Assembly: GCF_901709675.1 (NCBI RefSeq) | Contig: NC_051098.1 | Coordinates: 8,743,000-8,806,999, forward strand | Length of the DNA: 64,000 nucleotides | DNA from: Syngnathus acus | Taxonomy: Eukaryota; Chordata; Actinopteri; Syngnathiformes; Syngnathidae | Direction: 5' to 3' | Shown here: piece after piece, positions 30,700 through 43,984 of the stretch | Layout of the letters: the number at the start of each line of letters is the position of its first letter | How positions within the stretch are numbered: position 1 is the stretch's first letter | Translations under genes and position numbers: made by a program | The notes under the pieces: generated by a model | Database searches by the model: none | What the model was told of the DNA's origin: nothing | The model's input: only the letters and a program-made list of their open reading frames with translations

Positions 30700-33600
30700 G
30701 CCAATGTCCTGTACTATCTGCAGCTCCTTCTGCAGTCAATGCCCAGAACGGCTCTCATCTCCACAACACAGGTCGTTGGGGTTACACTCTATTTTTAGAG
30801 AATGGTGGACACACACGTTGGACTTGTATGTAGCTGCCCAAGACACACACGTTGCTTGTATGTGTGTGTATGTGTGAATGTGTGTGTGTGTGTGTGTGGG
30901 TGTAGAAGGACATACTGGGAAAAATGAGTGCTTTTTCAAGCCTTCATTTTGAACACATGATTCCTTGCAGGCCAACTACTGCAACACAAGCGTCAATTGT
31001 CCACCACTACCCAAAGTAGGCAAATTTCTTCCAACATTCCACTACTCTCCACAGTCGACTTTTTTATTCATCAATGTGAATTTATGCAAGTTTTTGAAGA
31101 TCTTATTTGCGTATCTTTATGACATGTGGGTTCATTTTGTTGTCTGTTGCTCTTTTTGTGCAGTAACATGTCAAAAAGAATTTTTTTTTGTATGTAAAAG
31201 ATCAAGAGTTAAAAAAAATTATAAGAGAATTTTTTTATATTGCCTCCCTTGCCAAAGTGATATGCAAAATTGATTTGTTTTTTTTAACTGCATGTGTTAT
31301 GGATAGATTAAGCATGTTTCAGTTTTCCTTCACAATAACTTTAAATCCTTTTTTTTTTTTTAAAGCAAGCTGTTGCATCTCAATGCCAAGTGTGTATATA
31401 GATGACCAAGGTGTTCAGACAGTACAGATAATAACAACTCAGTGATTGTAGTTCTACAGACACCCAAAAGATTTGTATAACCCCAACAGTCAGCCTTTTA
31501 CCTTAGGAAGCATATGAAAATACCTTTAAATTATTTTACGAGAGGTTCAACTTTACGGGCCGATAAGTCCAGCATAACACAGGGTATGCAGTGCTATATA
31601 GGGATGCTAACTAGACCAGAACATTCCAGGGTTCAGATCATAGCACATTATTTAATTAATATACAATTTTAAAACTTTAATTTATTAAATACAAGTTCTG
31701 AAAATTACATTTGCAAAATGGTTGTTTCATTCCAACAGACTCAGGAAATAAAGTAATTGTGATCTTTTGAAACAAAAATCATTTTTATAGAAGTCAAATT
31801 GATGGTGCTGGTGCTATTGCAGTTAGACTTCAACTAAATATAGACATCAATGTGGATCTTTTGTTTTTCAGTTTACAAAGCAGGTGTCCTTACAATCAAG
31901 CTTGACTGTTACAAATGACTAACAGCACAAACACCTCACCAATTTTATAATACAGCTACTAACAATCAGATTCCTCAGGAAATCACTAAAACAGAGGTGT
32001 ACTCGGTTATCATGTAATTCTTTATACCACTGCCAAAAGAACCTTAAAGCCGTGTTTCCAGCAAGCAGTTCACCTTTTTTCCCCCCTTAGCAAAAATAAT
32101 GAAGAGATCATTGTTTTGGCACAGTGTCAAAAGAAGAAATACCTGTAAGTTAAATGTGAGGGGTGGGAATTCCCCCCAAAATATTTTTTTCTGTAATTAA
32201 CATCCACATTCCAAAATTAATGGAGACAAAATGATAGGCGCCCTCCATTGTTGCCCTTTGTTTTGTTGTGGCATATTTCGTTTTTTTTTTTCTTTTTCTT
32301 TAAATACATTAGCAGGTTACAGGTGTCATGCTGTTTTTATATATAACTTTAATTTCCAAATTTTACAATGACAAATGAGCTGCACTGTTTGGTTGAAAGA
32401 TGGCTTCAGGTGAATTGAGAAATTCCATTTCTCCGGGATTTTCAGCCCATGTACATCCAAGGGCTTTCGACTTTGATACAAACTTAATGAAGCCATAGTT
32501 TAAGAAAGAAAAAAAATAACTTCGGAACACTAGATATAAGTAAGATTTTATCAATAGGATGGGGAGAAAAGCTATTTAAAGCACTGCACTGGGGTTTCAA
32601 CTGCAGGCCAACTTAGATCGATTTCAGCTTTCACTAATCACTAATCTACGAGAGTGACAATAGTGATTACTTTATCTAATTACAGTGAGTGAAAGATTCC
32701 GGCACAGTGGATTTGATTGAAGACCCCTGTGCCACAGTCACTCAGGCTCAAGATCTTGATTGTGACCTGTAGTCCTTTCAATTTCTGGACGATCATTTCT
32801 ACAATAAATAAGTCCAAGTGTGGAAAAGATTTTACAAGTTGACGGACCACCATTGTCTCACTATGCATGCATGCACACACTATAGGAGTGGCTTCTCTTA
32901 CTGTGAGGGGTGTGAATACTGCACCAATATTTCCCATCCCACAGGTCATTCATATTTAATTGAACATTATGAACAACACAAACAAATCCAGCCCTTGAAA
33001 TGTGAGCATCGACTTTGTGACCATTATGTGCGATATATGTACAGAATTTAAAAAGGTTCAATAAAAACTGTGACCATAAATCCAACATACAAAACACATT
33101 CTTTGTGCTCTTTATGAAAATCTCTTGAACTGCAGATTCGAAGGTGTACTGTACCTGAAGAACCTTAAAGGTTTACTGTATATTCCTGACTGATGTTCTG
33201 TATGTAAAGACTGAATTAAACCTTGAATGTTACATCATGCCCAGCGCCATTCTTGATTTATGACTTGTATGTATTTGTGTTATTCAATCTAATGCTTGTA
33301 TGTGTGTACGCGCCTGTGTGTGTGTGTATCACTATTTTATAGCCATATAATTTTCTAAAGGCCAAATATTTGATGCAGCCCTTGTGAACTAGTGAAGCTA
33401 TAAAGCTGAGTGAAGCAACATCATGAGCTTTTGCACTTATTTCAGTTATTTCGAAACTGAATTGGCGACAGTAAAACCTTTCAGCAGGATTAAACGCCTT
33501 ACACCTGATGAGTACTGATGAGACCAGAGGAAATGTGTGTTTGATGTCCCTCCAACGTTCGTCACATTTACTTGACATACTGTAGCCTATACTGTACATG

Positions 33601-35600
33601 CACGTGCGGGCTCCCAAATTATTTACACGTATGCTGGATGCATTGTATTACATTAAGTGTGCTGTAGTATGTTGGTGTAATTGCCGAGTCTAACATCGAC
33701 CCACCCTTCCCCGCAAGGTCACATGGTGGCTGTGCTGGACTGGGATTGAAGGCTCGTTGCCACGGCGATAAGCCAGCCGGTAATATCTCTAAGCACAGGC
33801 AGGATTAATCTGCTGACAGATGGCTGGCTGCTCAGCGTCACTTCCTGAAAACACGCAAAACACACGCGTACACACCATATTTCAACATCCTCATAGTCTT
33901 CATAGGTTTCATCATCACCTTCAGCCTTCAGTCAAGCAATGTGACCACCAGCATGTCTTCTGATGACACCCTAGCATCATTAGCAGCATTATCCATTGCC
34001 TCATCAGTGCCATCCTCCTTGTTCTCATCCATTACCATCATCTCAAGCACCTTGGCCATGACAGAAAACTACACTGGGAATCAATAAGCCATCCACCCCT
34101 TGCTGTGTAAAGGTTCCTCTTCGTAGAATATGACCCTCATGACTGTAAAAAAAAAAAAAAATTGCCCAATTATATGGTCGTGCGTGTTCTCCAACCTGGT
34201 TGATTGGTGGGCGGAGTCCCTGAGCTGCACCTCTTTCCAACCATCCTTGGATAGCTTCACTTCCAAATGAAGAAAAGTTCCAGAGTATCACTTTGCTTCC
34301 CGTATTGCTTCTTGTCATGACACCTCTCCCCTGGCATCATTACTGTTGCATCCACTCTCGTTGTTTTTATTAGGTATACTTTTAAGGTTTGTGTGTTTGA
34401 GCACTACCGTGATTTTTTTGTTGTTGATGTTTTTCTTTTGCTCTGTGCACAATTTTGTTTTGTATAAAGTCACAAAAATGGCCAAACACTCACTGGCCAT
34501 TTTTGGAGGACAGTTGCTCAATTTCATGACATTCATAGTTTCCCAAATGGCCGATTCATTTGGTCACTGGAATCCCGCCCCTACCACCCCAATGGGTTTC
34601 GGAGAATGTCGGTCGCTGTCGGCACCCAAACGCCCCCCCCCCCCACCGTCTGATGTGTATACATATTTCATAAATTCACATGACTCAACATTGCATTCAC
34701 TATAAAAAATAATCGTGCTGTTAAAAGCTGAACAAGGTCAACCACAATTCAAAATATATTATTTATGGTTAAGTGCATAAATTAATCAGCACCAGTTATT
34801 GATTTTCTCATCTGTTGCATAGTTTCCTATTATTTGCAAAGTGTGCAGATCATTGCATAAAGCAATGTAGTCCAAATATGGTAAATGTTATTTACAACAA
34901 TAATGGTGAAACGAATTCATCCATGATAGAGTCAGCCACAGCCAGCTTAGACCAGCGTCTCCACAAACAGGCTAATGAGCAGAAAATTGCAAGGATAAAT
35001 GCAGTTTAGATTTCCAATTATTGTTTTTATTTTCATGGTGTAAATCTGTGCATTCATTTCAAAAGAACCTTATTTTAAAACCAAGTTCCATATCAGGCAA
35101 ATTTCGTTTTTATTTTGTGAGAGAGATGGCATGAGGATGAATGGTGTGCAAAAGGAAAAAAATAGGTGTAACATTAACACAGTATTTAATTATATTATAT
35201 ATAATATCTTTCATCCTTGTAGATGATGAAAAATATTATAACAGCTCTCTGGGCAATATGATGAAAAAGAATAATCATACTGTGCAATGAATGAATCTGT
35301 CAGAATAAGAATAAGAAGAGTGCATGTATGCTGAATAGGAAGTCAAATATACGAAAAAAACATATTTTAAGGGTAATGACCGAGGTGAGAAAATAATGAA
35401 GCACAGCTCTCCAGTACAATTTTTTTTGTGTAAATGAAATCATGTTTGGTAATGTTTACCCATTTTTCTGTGTCTCAAGTGATCAACTGGCTCTCAAAAT
35501 GTTGCTGAACAAGATGTGACAGGGCCGTGGGCAAAGTAAGCATACAAGGAAATCATTATCATATACATGAGCTAATATGTGACACTGCATGTGAGTGGGA
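30700..35600 (+). other. Gene-free interval
   Basis: A (TG)n tract lies at 30859-30899. The remainder is A/T-rich with no supported gene. A more G/C-rich, less repetitive block at 33700-33850 stands out as a candidate conserved element, but only cross-species alignment could show that. Confidence 0.6.
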
Positions 35601-35614
35601 GAAAAGAATAATTT

Positions 35615-35766
35615 AAAACTAAAAAAAAAAAACTAAAAAAAACAACAACAACAAGCAAAATGTTGGGTTGTTTTACAAAAATTGGTTGTTTTGGGCAAAA
35701 CAACGGTCGGTCTAGTTTTTAAACCCAAATGGGGCTCTTTTTAACTCAACATTTTTGAGGGTGTAA
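35615..35766 (+). mobile_element. Degenerate foldback repeat (GTTGGGTTGTTTT type)
   Basis: TGTTGGGTTGTTTT, AAAACAAC and AACTCAACATTTTTGAGGGTGTA occur in the arrangement of a well-known fish non-autonomous repeat built from TTGGGTT/AACCCAA units. It is mutated and partial. Confidence 0.5.
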
Positions 35767-35995
35767 AGAGAAAAGTGGTGGATTATTGGTGATGCGCTGC
35801 AAGAAGCTTTTCATACCATCCAATTATGACTTCACCTTCACTCGGGACCTTTTTGTAGACGACCGCTTTAGTGATTCAAGGAACCTTCAAGTCGATTCGA
35901 TCGAACTGAGTCAACCACACATTTTGTTTCTTGCAGGCTAAACACTTTGATCATGCTACCTATTCTAATTTCCTCAATGGAACACCTGGTTCTTT

Positions 35996-36372
35996 GACTT
36001 ACTTCACTGGTTCTTCTATATCAAACAAATTTCTTAGGTTCATTTACCTGACATGTTTCGGCGGGTTCTTCCGCCTTCATCAGAGTGTCAGTGATGTGAT
36101 TGTGACGCGTCTTTATCAGCTGATGGATGAAGGCGTGGCTCACCTGTCAGATTTGACAGATGAGCCACGCCCTCTGCTGTCCGTTCACCTCTCCAAAATG
36201 CTGTTCCAGGTTGTAGAGAGCATGTAGGCTCCCTCGTCCCTGTTGAAGAACCCGCCGAAACATGTCAGGTAAATGAACCTAAGAAATTTGTTTGATATAG
36301 AAGAACCAGTGAAGTAATTGAAAAGGAAAAAACAAGATGAACCTAGTACAACAACAACAACAACAACAACTA
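35996..36372. mobile_element. 5'-truncated Penelope-like retroelement insertion with inverted tails
   Basis: A perfect 72-bp inverted repeat (35999-36070 and 36246-36317) encloses 175 bases. On the minus strand a frame ending at 36185 reads NRDEG...LSTTWNSIL then stop, resembling the C-terminal end of GIY-YIG endonucleases of Penelope-like elements (NRGGG...LSPTYNAVL). After that stop comes a hairpin (GGCGTGGCTCACCTGTC paired with its near complement, 36132-36173), then a hammerhead-like motif. The right tail continues into a (CAA)n run at 36348-36370. The insertion is flanked by an 11-bp direct repeat, CCTGGTTCTTT, at 35985-35995 and 36373-36383, taken as the target-site duplication. It has no functional reverse transcriptase. 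Confidence 0.65.
36051..36090 (-). ncRNA. Hammerhead-ribozyme-like motif in the Penelope-like tail
   Basis: Read on the minus strand: CTGATGA (36083-36077), a 5-bp stem GGCGG/CCGCC with a short loop, then GAAA (36059-36056), then CATGTC. This is the order of the hammerhead core, with a very short stem III before the cleavage-site GTC. One extra A follows CTGATGA, and stem I pairs for only two bases, so activity is doubtful. Penelope-like elements are known to carry hammerhead motifs. Confidence 0.35.
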
Positions 36373-38294
36373 CCTGGTTCTTTGGTTGCACACCGAGGAC
36401 TCCAACCAGAATTGCTCTATATTTGTTATTTATAATCCCACGGGTTCCTTTGACCCTCAGATGGTTTATTCTGTGAAATTGAAGTGGGAAGAATAGATTG
36501 GAATGTCAATACTAAATGGACCCTGGGAGCATATCTGCACGCTTGTTATTTATAATAGGCACGGTTTTCAGCTTTTAAAGGTGTATTATACAAATGTGAG
36601 GCTTGCTAAAAGTTACCCCAACGTCAATAACAATTGCAATAGCCTGCTAACCACACACATACCTTTTGGTTATGTCCTAATCTTGTTGAGGTTAATGGCT
36701 GCATGGAGAGACTTTCCACCGCCACATTCACACCGATAGACAATCTAGAGGCTTCAATTAACCAAATGTTCATGTTTTGAAATGTGAACGGAAGACCAAG
36801 TTCTCAGAGAAACATCACACAAACATGGGGAGGACATGTGAACCTCTTCGAGGAAGTCCCGAGCCTATATTTCAATTTAGAGCATCTTGATAATGAGGCA
36901 GATGTAGTACTCCTGCCTTTCTATCACGCTGCAATAACAAAACCAGGTAACCACTCACAAATGCAGACTCTCAAAAAAATAAGTAGCGATGAGGACAGGC
37001 GGTTTAGAAAGACTTTTGTGATAGCACGGCATAGACAACGAGGGGTGGGGGGGCATGCTGGCCGTTCTGCCTGGCTGCATCTCCTCTGTCTTCAGGGAGA
37101 AAAGCTGAGGAGGAGGAGAGGAAGAAGAAAAAGGAGGAGGGCTGACTACAGATAGAGAAAGGAAAAAGCTGGAGAGGCAGTAAAGTGAATTTGGGAGGTC
37201 GAAAGGGAGAGAAATAAGTAGTGAAGGATGACAAGATTCTTCATCGAGGATGATGAAGTGGCTGTCAAGCTGTTAAGTCCAAAGTGGCCTTGCGAGAGTT
37301 GAGAGGTACAGTGAAGAGATACAAATGGATGGCGACTGTGGAGGGAGCATCACCAAAGTGGAACTAAAAGGGAAAGACAGAAAAATAAGGAGGCACGGAA
37401 GTCAAATGATATTTCAAAGGCAAGCATAAGAGGCAATGTATGACAGAGAGGATTTCGGGAGAGGCGCAAAGAACGAGTGAGGAAAGAGGAAAAGAAGGAC
37501 AAGCTGGGAAGGGGATCGTGCGAGAGTGACTGTGAGATGGCGAGGCAGTAGCTCAGGGCAGGGTGAGAGGAAGTGATGCGTACACTGAGAGGAAGGAGCA
37601 GATCTCGGCGGCACGCGCCAATCAAACACCAGTCTTTTCCTCTTTGACCGCCAGCACAAACACACTTTTTTACCAGCATGCAAATTATGAATCAGTCATG
37701 GGTAATCTCAATATATGGACACACACATACACGCACACACTTGGCAGCCTCTCCATTGCATGACACCGAGTCCATGTCTAGTCTCATCTGGGAGTGCCAC
37801 TGAAACACAACCGCTGTCACTGGAGCCTTGCACGCATGACATAATACACTACTCTGAAGTGAGAAGTACATGCGAGACTTAAGAGTTTTGCATGAAGTTT
37901 ATGTCACACAACCGGCACTGACAGTACATCATGTCCTTCATTTGTATCTATAATGGAAAAGGAAGTCACATAGTGTCCTTTTAATATCTCCTGTTGTTAA
38001 AAAATGTACTGTACATGTTGTAACCTCTATAGTGCAGCCTGTTTCTCCAGGCCATCGGTCACCAACAGGGTACCCAAAGGCACCAGGTCGTCCCCTAGGA
38101 CCACATGAGTAGCGCATAGGTCTTTTCTAAAAATATCTCACCAGCAATGGCACTTGGAAATTTCCTATAAGAATGTCGTGGTGATTTTTCACAAATGTAA
38201 ACAGTAGCAGGGATAAAATATTTGGTGTCAAAAAGCAACTCTCCAAAATAAACACTCACACAGCTGCGTTTTGAATTGTTCCCACTAGTTTCAC

Positions 38295-38700
38295 CGGTTA
38301 CCAGCCAATCACAGTACGCAAATGCTCACACGCACAGTCATGCCCATGGACAATTTAGTGTGTTCAGTTAACCAACATGCCCACTCTTGGAATTTGGTAA
38401 AAAGCCAGAGTGCCCGGGGGGAACCCAAACAAGCACTGAAGAGAATATGCAAAGTACACACAGGAAGACAGATTTTTTTTTCATTGGTCGAGAAAAAATA
38501 TGTCATAATGTGAAAATCTTTGCTCTACTCTAATTACTCATTGGGGCAGCCCATCAAAAATGTAAAATTACTTTAATTTATAATAGAAAACTACAGCATG
38601 CTCTGTAATTGACTGGCTCTTGTCCAAAACTCGTTTGGGCTCCAGCTCACATATGAGCCCCATGAGAACAAGTGATACAGAAAATGGATGGATGGAAAAT
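38295..38700 (+). repeat. Abundant fish interspersed repeat, degraded copy
   Basis: Phrases such as GGACAATTTAGTGTGTTCA, AACCCAAACAAGCACTGAAGAG and the terminal CAGAAAATGGATGGATGG belong to a repeat scattered widely in teleost genomes. Related fragments occur at 36810-36865, 42340-42400, 49785-49930 and 63420-63535. Confidence 0.6.
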
Positions 38701-40798
38701 TACAGCGTGGAATTTAGAGTGAAATAGCCTTACAACAAATCCCACAGCATTATAATTCTTCTTGATTTTGCATCCAAAATGTTGAAATCTATAGGAATAC
38801 ATATTTTTAATCAGGACAGTAATTGAAATATGAAGGAATCCGATGTTTTAATTGTAAATAAACCAAGTGAATAAAATGCCGTACGTAAAACATTCATTAG
38901 GGTCCAGGAATGCAAATGTCTACAAAGGTCACAGCCCATCTTTTATAAACACAGCATAAGTAGAGGCACATGTGACCGTTATCGTGATATTTATGGTCAT
39001 CCTTAATACGCTACGCAGATTTACAATTCATACGAGCGTGATGTATTCCTCTTAGTTTTCTTATCTAATCCACTCGTATGACCTTGATGTTGCTAAGCAG
39101 GCTTCATGTGGCTCTTTCTGATGCATATGACATAAATATCACATATTCAACCTGACATGCCCTTTAAAGCAGCCTCGTTCGAAATGGCTGGTAAAGCACA
39201 TACACTAATGTTAACATCGTGAGCTCATTGTTGCTGATCTGTGAGCGTTTCCCTTTGGTTTACAGACCCAAGCATCTTTTCAACAATTGAGCTACCTTCT
39301 TTATCCTCCAACCACACACTTTAAAAAAGTGTCTCAATGAATTATTCAAAATGACTGTCAGAAGCTGTTCTTGGTTTTGTCCAGAAAGTCAGCTTAACTC
39401 AGATTTAACATCCCCCCCCCCCCAATGGCCAGTGGATATTACAAATGGAAATGATGGTTAAAAACTTCATTTCCAACCAAGGTAGTATTTTATTATTAAA
39501 ACCTCAAAAGAAAAAACTAAAACATCCTGAAAATTAACTGGAGAATGGTGTATAATTTTCTTTTGATTATTATTATTATTTCTAGGGGATCAATATTTGA
39601 TAACTTAAATCAACATTCAAAATGGACCTTTGCACCATTCCCTATGGTGTAATTCTCAGAGAACAACTAGTACTAATAATGAAACTTTAATATTATTGCA
39701 ATGCATTCAGAGCAGAAGAGGCAGTAGGCCTACACCACCAGAAAGTAGGCCTGCACTCCCCCCATCTCCATCTCTCTTCAATGTGTTTTATATTTAATAC
39801 AGTGTACTTGTGATTACACAGCTAAATTAATAGGGTAGAATTATAATAGTGCTATGTGATTAATTAATTTAGCCCGTATGTGACAGTTTGACTTCCTGTC
39901 CTGTTGTCTTTGGGGCAGAAATGTGCACCACAAATTCTGCCTACCCACAAGTGGATAAATGGATCATGAGCACTTCTGTTAAATCATTGACGATTGTGAA
40001 CTATTACATCTGTATATCAGTAGTGAGGTTTTCATCATTGATTGAGTTATAATTAATGTCGGATGAGAAGTCGTTGTTATAGAAGAAAAGAAGTCACCCC
40101 CACTCCCAAATTTCACTGCTATCACTGAAAATCGAGTCAATTTGTAATTTTCTTTTCCCAAATGGGTTTGCCAGATGGGGCACCTGTGTTTCCTTACATA
40201 TTACAAAGGAGAGGACAGTGGATATCGGCCAGGAACTGTACTTGCTGCTTCTGGACAGTGTCTGGATCCTCTGGTGACAAGCACACATATACAAGCCTCC
40301 ACAGAGACATATATTGTATATATCTGAAGAGTCGTGCATCCAGCCAACCCGATCTGAAATTATGTACGTGTTTCCAGTCCCAATCACAGTCTTTCCACAA
40401 AGACATATCACACAAATCTACTGTGCATCTCTTTCCTTATGTAATCCCCCAACTAGATCTCATTACCAAGGCTTTAAAGCTTCAATCCGTCACTTTAACT
40501 CCGACCCCTGCCACTTTGTTTTGGGTACACGGATGATGACGCACACAAGTTCGTACCGTTGACCATGCCAGGAAAAGTTGCGGTTACATATTCCTTAAGG
40601 CATCTAGCAAACCAAGAAAGGTTTTCTCGCATGCCAGACATTTTCTTTTTCTGTCCTTTTTCTTTCTTAGTCATAAGTTTATCCCTTGCATCTTGTTTTT
40701 TTTTTTTTTCGTATATTGTTTCATGTTTGCAGTTTTATTCTTTACTAGTCTGTTAATAACTGAACCAAATTTTTGCATTTCTACTGTTCTGTCAGACA

Positions 40799-41085
40799 GT
40801 CTCGCTTATTTGCTTAGTGGTGGGAACCTGAAGGTCCAGGGCTGCTTTGCTAACAGGACCTGCACTTGATGTGATTGACCAAATCATGAATTCTGATTTT
40901 CACCATAAAATCCAGAGGGAGAATGTTTAGGCATAATTTTATGACCTCAAGCTGAAGCGCACTTGGGTTTTGCAGCAGGATAATGATCCAAAACACCCCA
41001 GCAAGACGGGTTAAAAAAGGTTTGGAAGTGGCCTACTTAAAGTCCAGACTCGAATCAAATTGAAAGGCTGTGCTTAACAAGGCCT
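40799..41085 (+). mobile_element. Tc1/mariner-type transposase remnant
   Basis: The plus strand encodes LKLKRTWVLQQDNDPKHPSK (40948-41007) followed by a stop. This matches the QQDNDPKHTSK block around the second catalytic Asp of Tc1-like DDE transposases. Further mutated pieces match the downstream WP..SPD.N.IE block. It is broken and lacks terminal repeats within view. Confidence 0.8.
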
Positions 41086-41224
41086 TGCTTTTTTTTTTTA
41101 CACAGGTAGCTTTGAATATTTATTATTTCTTCATTAATAAAAACACCATTTAAAAACTGCCTTTTATGTTTATTAGTTTAAATATCTGACCAACTGAAAT
41201 TTTAATTTGACTGATGATTATAAG

Positions 41225-41330
41225 ATTCAAGATTCAAGAGTTTTTTATTCGCCATGTTTGAGCGTGCCAAACAAGGAATTTGACTTCGGTAAATCACAGC
41301 CTCTGTTCAACATTTAGGTGACTAACAACA
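41225..41330 (+). repeat. Interspersed repeat (GATTCAAGATTCAAGAG type)
   Basis: GATTCAAGATTCAAGAGTTTTTTATTCGCCATG... followed by ACAAGGAATTTGACTTCGGT resembles a common percomorph repeat. It is non-coding. Confidence 0.5.
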
Positions 41331-42339
41331 CTCAGGACATGTGAAAAATGGCAAAAAAAAAATGGCATTAAAGTAAGGAAAGTATGCAAAAAATAGTTGT
41401 TTATATCACTGTATATATATATATATATATATCTTCTTTTGCAGGATCACTCCATCATAGTTTTTGTTGTTGCCTTGGCAATTGTAAAGTTTTGTTTTTG
41501 GTCTAAATATTTCACTTATTATTATTTCTTATTATTTTTTGTTGTTACTAGAGCTGTGGTCCTTTTCCATTACTACACATTTTCACTGCTTCTGCATCTG
41601 TTGTCCTATCTTCTGTTTTCACCTGTTGAACTTGTGTTTCAGCCCACACACGCCATTACTCGCCATAATTGGCATCAGTTGTACCATTCCTATACGTTCA
41701 CTCTACCTCCTCAGCACATTTGAGTCAACTTATTTATATTTTTCCTTATCTGTCACCTTTCCTTGTCTTCTTCAAACACTTTCTTCCTCTTAATCTACAT
41801 CATGCTAACTTCTTATCATCTCTACTGCCCCCCCCACTCTCTATCCAAGCCCATTTTTTTCCATTCCTTCATCTTCTGATAAACAACTGCTTCTCCTTGC
41901 CATCACCGTGCAGTCCGTGCACCATGTCACTAAATTCCTCCAGGTGTCCATGTTAATAAAACGGTGACCAAGTAAACAGCAAATCCCCTCCTGGTGACAC
42001 CAGTCTTCTTTTGCATGGTGTTGTTTAATTTTTTTTTACTCTCTGACTACCTTTCTCTAGATAGGACATCTGTGTGTCAGCAGCCGTTTGACATAAAATG
42101 TTGCTATGAGCCACATGTCCATTATTAATTCGTCCCCTGTAGGTTGACGGAGTGAAAAGGCATGTAGATGGACAGATAAGTCAGTTGCCTTTTCCGAAAG
42201 TAAATGGGCATGTCAGAAAGAAGCGTGAAAAGCAAAAATGACATGTGATGGTTTGGTCAGATTGCAGGAAGCAACCGAGAGATATTTTTTAAAAAACATT
42301 ACATGCATTGTGCGACAGGAAAACAGTGTGCCTGTTATA

Positions 42340-42400
42340 TGACCCATCCATCTATTTTCTGTACCATCTAATCTGGTCAGGGTCATGGGCAGTTGGAGTC
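42340..42400 (+). repeat. Fish interspersed repeat fragment (CCATCCATCTATTTTCTGTACC type)
   Basis: This is the opposite end of the repeat at 38295-38700, beginning CCATCCATCTATTTTCTG and continuing GGTCAGGGTCATGGGCAGTTGGAG. Confidence 0.55.
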
Positions 42401-43499
42401 ATTTAATTTATCAAGGCTTTCATTATGATCCAATAATGTTCAGTATTTCAAAACATATCTATAGATAAATAACTCTGACCAAAACGGTGTTTTATATTTA
42501 ATTCATATTTTCATACAGCTCTTGCAGTGGATCTCATTAGATTGTGCAAGTGGTCATAATGTTGTAGCTGTTTGCTAAACACTGCTTCCTGTGCTTATAA
42601 ATGGGACATGTGTTTAGTGATGCTTGTGCACAGATTGCCTGATAGGTGGAGATCAAATAATGTTTGGGCCGCATGAGGTTTGGGGAGTGTTTCCACAGTC
42701 TTCAGCTACTGAGAGATTCAAAACGAATAGCTCACTGTGCTTGCGCGCGTGTGTTGGCTTTGCTGACAGAAAAAACTGGGACAGATATCTGACAGAATTT
42801 CTTCTCTCTTAAATCAGTGCACAAAATGCATGCATACTGAGTTTGCTAAATATAATTTGCAATGACTTTGTCATCTTCATATGCCCTCTTTAGTGGTGTT
42901 ATTAAGAAACCAATGCTTAACTGTAAGTACTGTCTATGTAACGTTGTACATGTTTTCATATGTTCAATTGCCTAGAAAGCATTATTACTATGATTCTAAA
43001 ACTCAGTACTTGGCTCTCTGAGTACCGACCTAATTAGCAACATTACAATACAGTAAGCCCACGTCTTCATCAGGAACAAATTCCAAAATCTGTAAATGTT
43101 GTTGTGTGACACAGGGACGTAATATGTAGACAGCGATCAGCAAACACTATGTGATACGTAAAATACGTAAGATGACAGCAATGAACCAACCAGAGGACAT
43201 TACGTTTTGTGTAAAATACGTAGGCCGGGGCGGTAAACCAATCAGAAAACTGTACGTAATACATAGAGTACGTACCTCCGCCGCAGTTGATAATTAAATC
43301 AAATTGAAATGGATAAATTCAGTTACAGAAGATGAGGACTTTGATGAATTTGCGTATGAATATCGATTAACAATAATGTGAGTACAATAGAGTACATGGT
43401 CAAATAGTAGAATAAAATACAACCGAGCTCACGTCTTGCTCCCATGACACCTTTTTGTCATGACATGCATGCGTTTTATAATGCTGTGTGCCCTATGTG

Positions 43500-43578
43500 T
43501 GGATTAAGTACAGAATAGGCCCTTAGGTCTGCGCCTTTTAATTTGAAGCGCTTTATGGTACAGAAAATACGGTATACT
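43500..43578 (+). repeat. Degraded GCGCCTTATGGTACAGAAAATACGGTA-type repeat
   Basis: CTGCGCCTTTTAATTTGAAGC, then GCGCTTTATGGTACAGAAAA and TACGGTA, match a common fish repeat whose consensus ends in AAAATACGGTA. Confidence 0.55.
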
Positions 43579-43948
43579 ATAGATGTTTGGAATAATCAGA
43601 GATTAATTAATTCATCATTAAAAATTGAATCAGCCATCAGAAAAAAAGGATTTGAGTGAGAGCATAATAACATGTCTCAGGCATGGAAGGACAGGAGAAG
43701 GTGAGGGATGATGGTAAAGCGAGCGATGAGAGCGGCAGAGTAGAAAAGCCGATGGCTGCAATATGCACTTGCATCAAACTCCTGACTGGTGCTCACATGA
43801 CACGAAGAACATCACTGAGCACTTATTAAGAATGACTCTCGTTAATTAGCTTTTAGCCCGCATACTTCAATTCTGAGGTTTGAGGTGTCCTCACTGATAG
43901 CACACATGGGCGGTGCAACAAGAACTGGGGAGAAAAGGGGGGGTAGTC

Positions 43949-43949
43949 A

Positions 43950-43981
<32 letters not shown>

Positions 43982-43984
43982 AAA
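43949..43984 (+). repeat. (AAAG)n microsatellite
   Basis: About nine tandem AAAG units. Confidence 0.95.

Noticed and set aside
36784-37155. 123-codon plus-strand open frame
   Set aside because: It starts within a known fish repeat fragment and ends in a GA-rich Arg/Lys run; no homology.
37350-37683. Minus-strand open frames of 89-109 codons
   Set aside because: They are the antisense of a purine-rich low-complexity stretch.
41397-41956. Three overlapping plus-strand hydrophobic frames that look like membrane proteins
   Set aside because: The sequence is simply T/C-rich after an (AT)n tract, giving Phe/Leu/Ser runs without any family signature or splice context.
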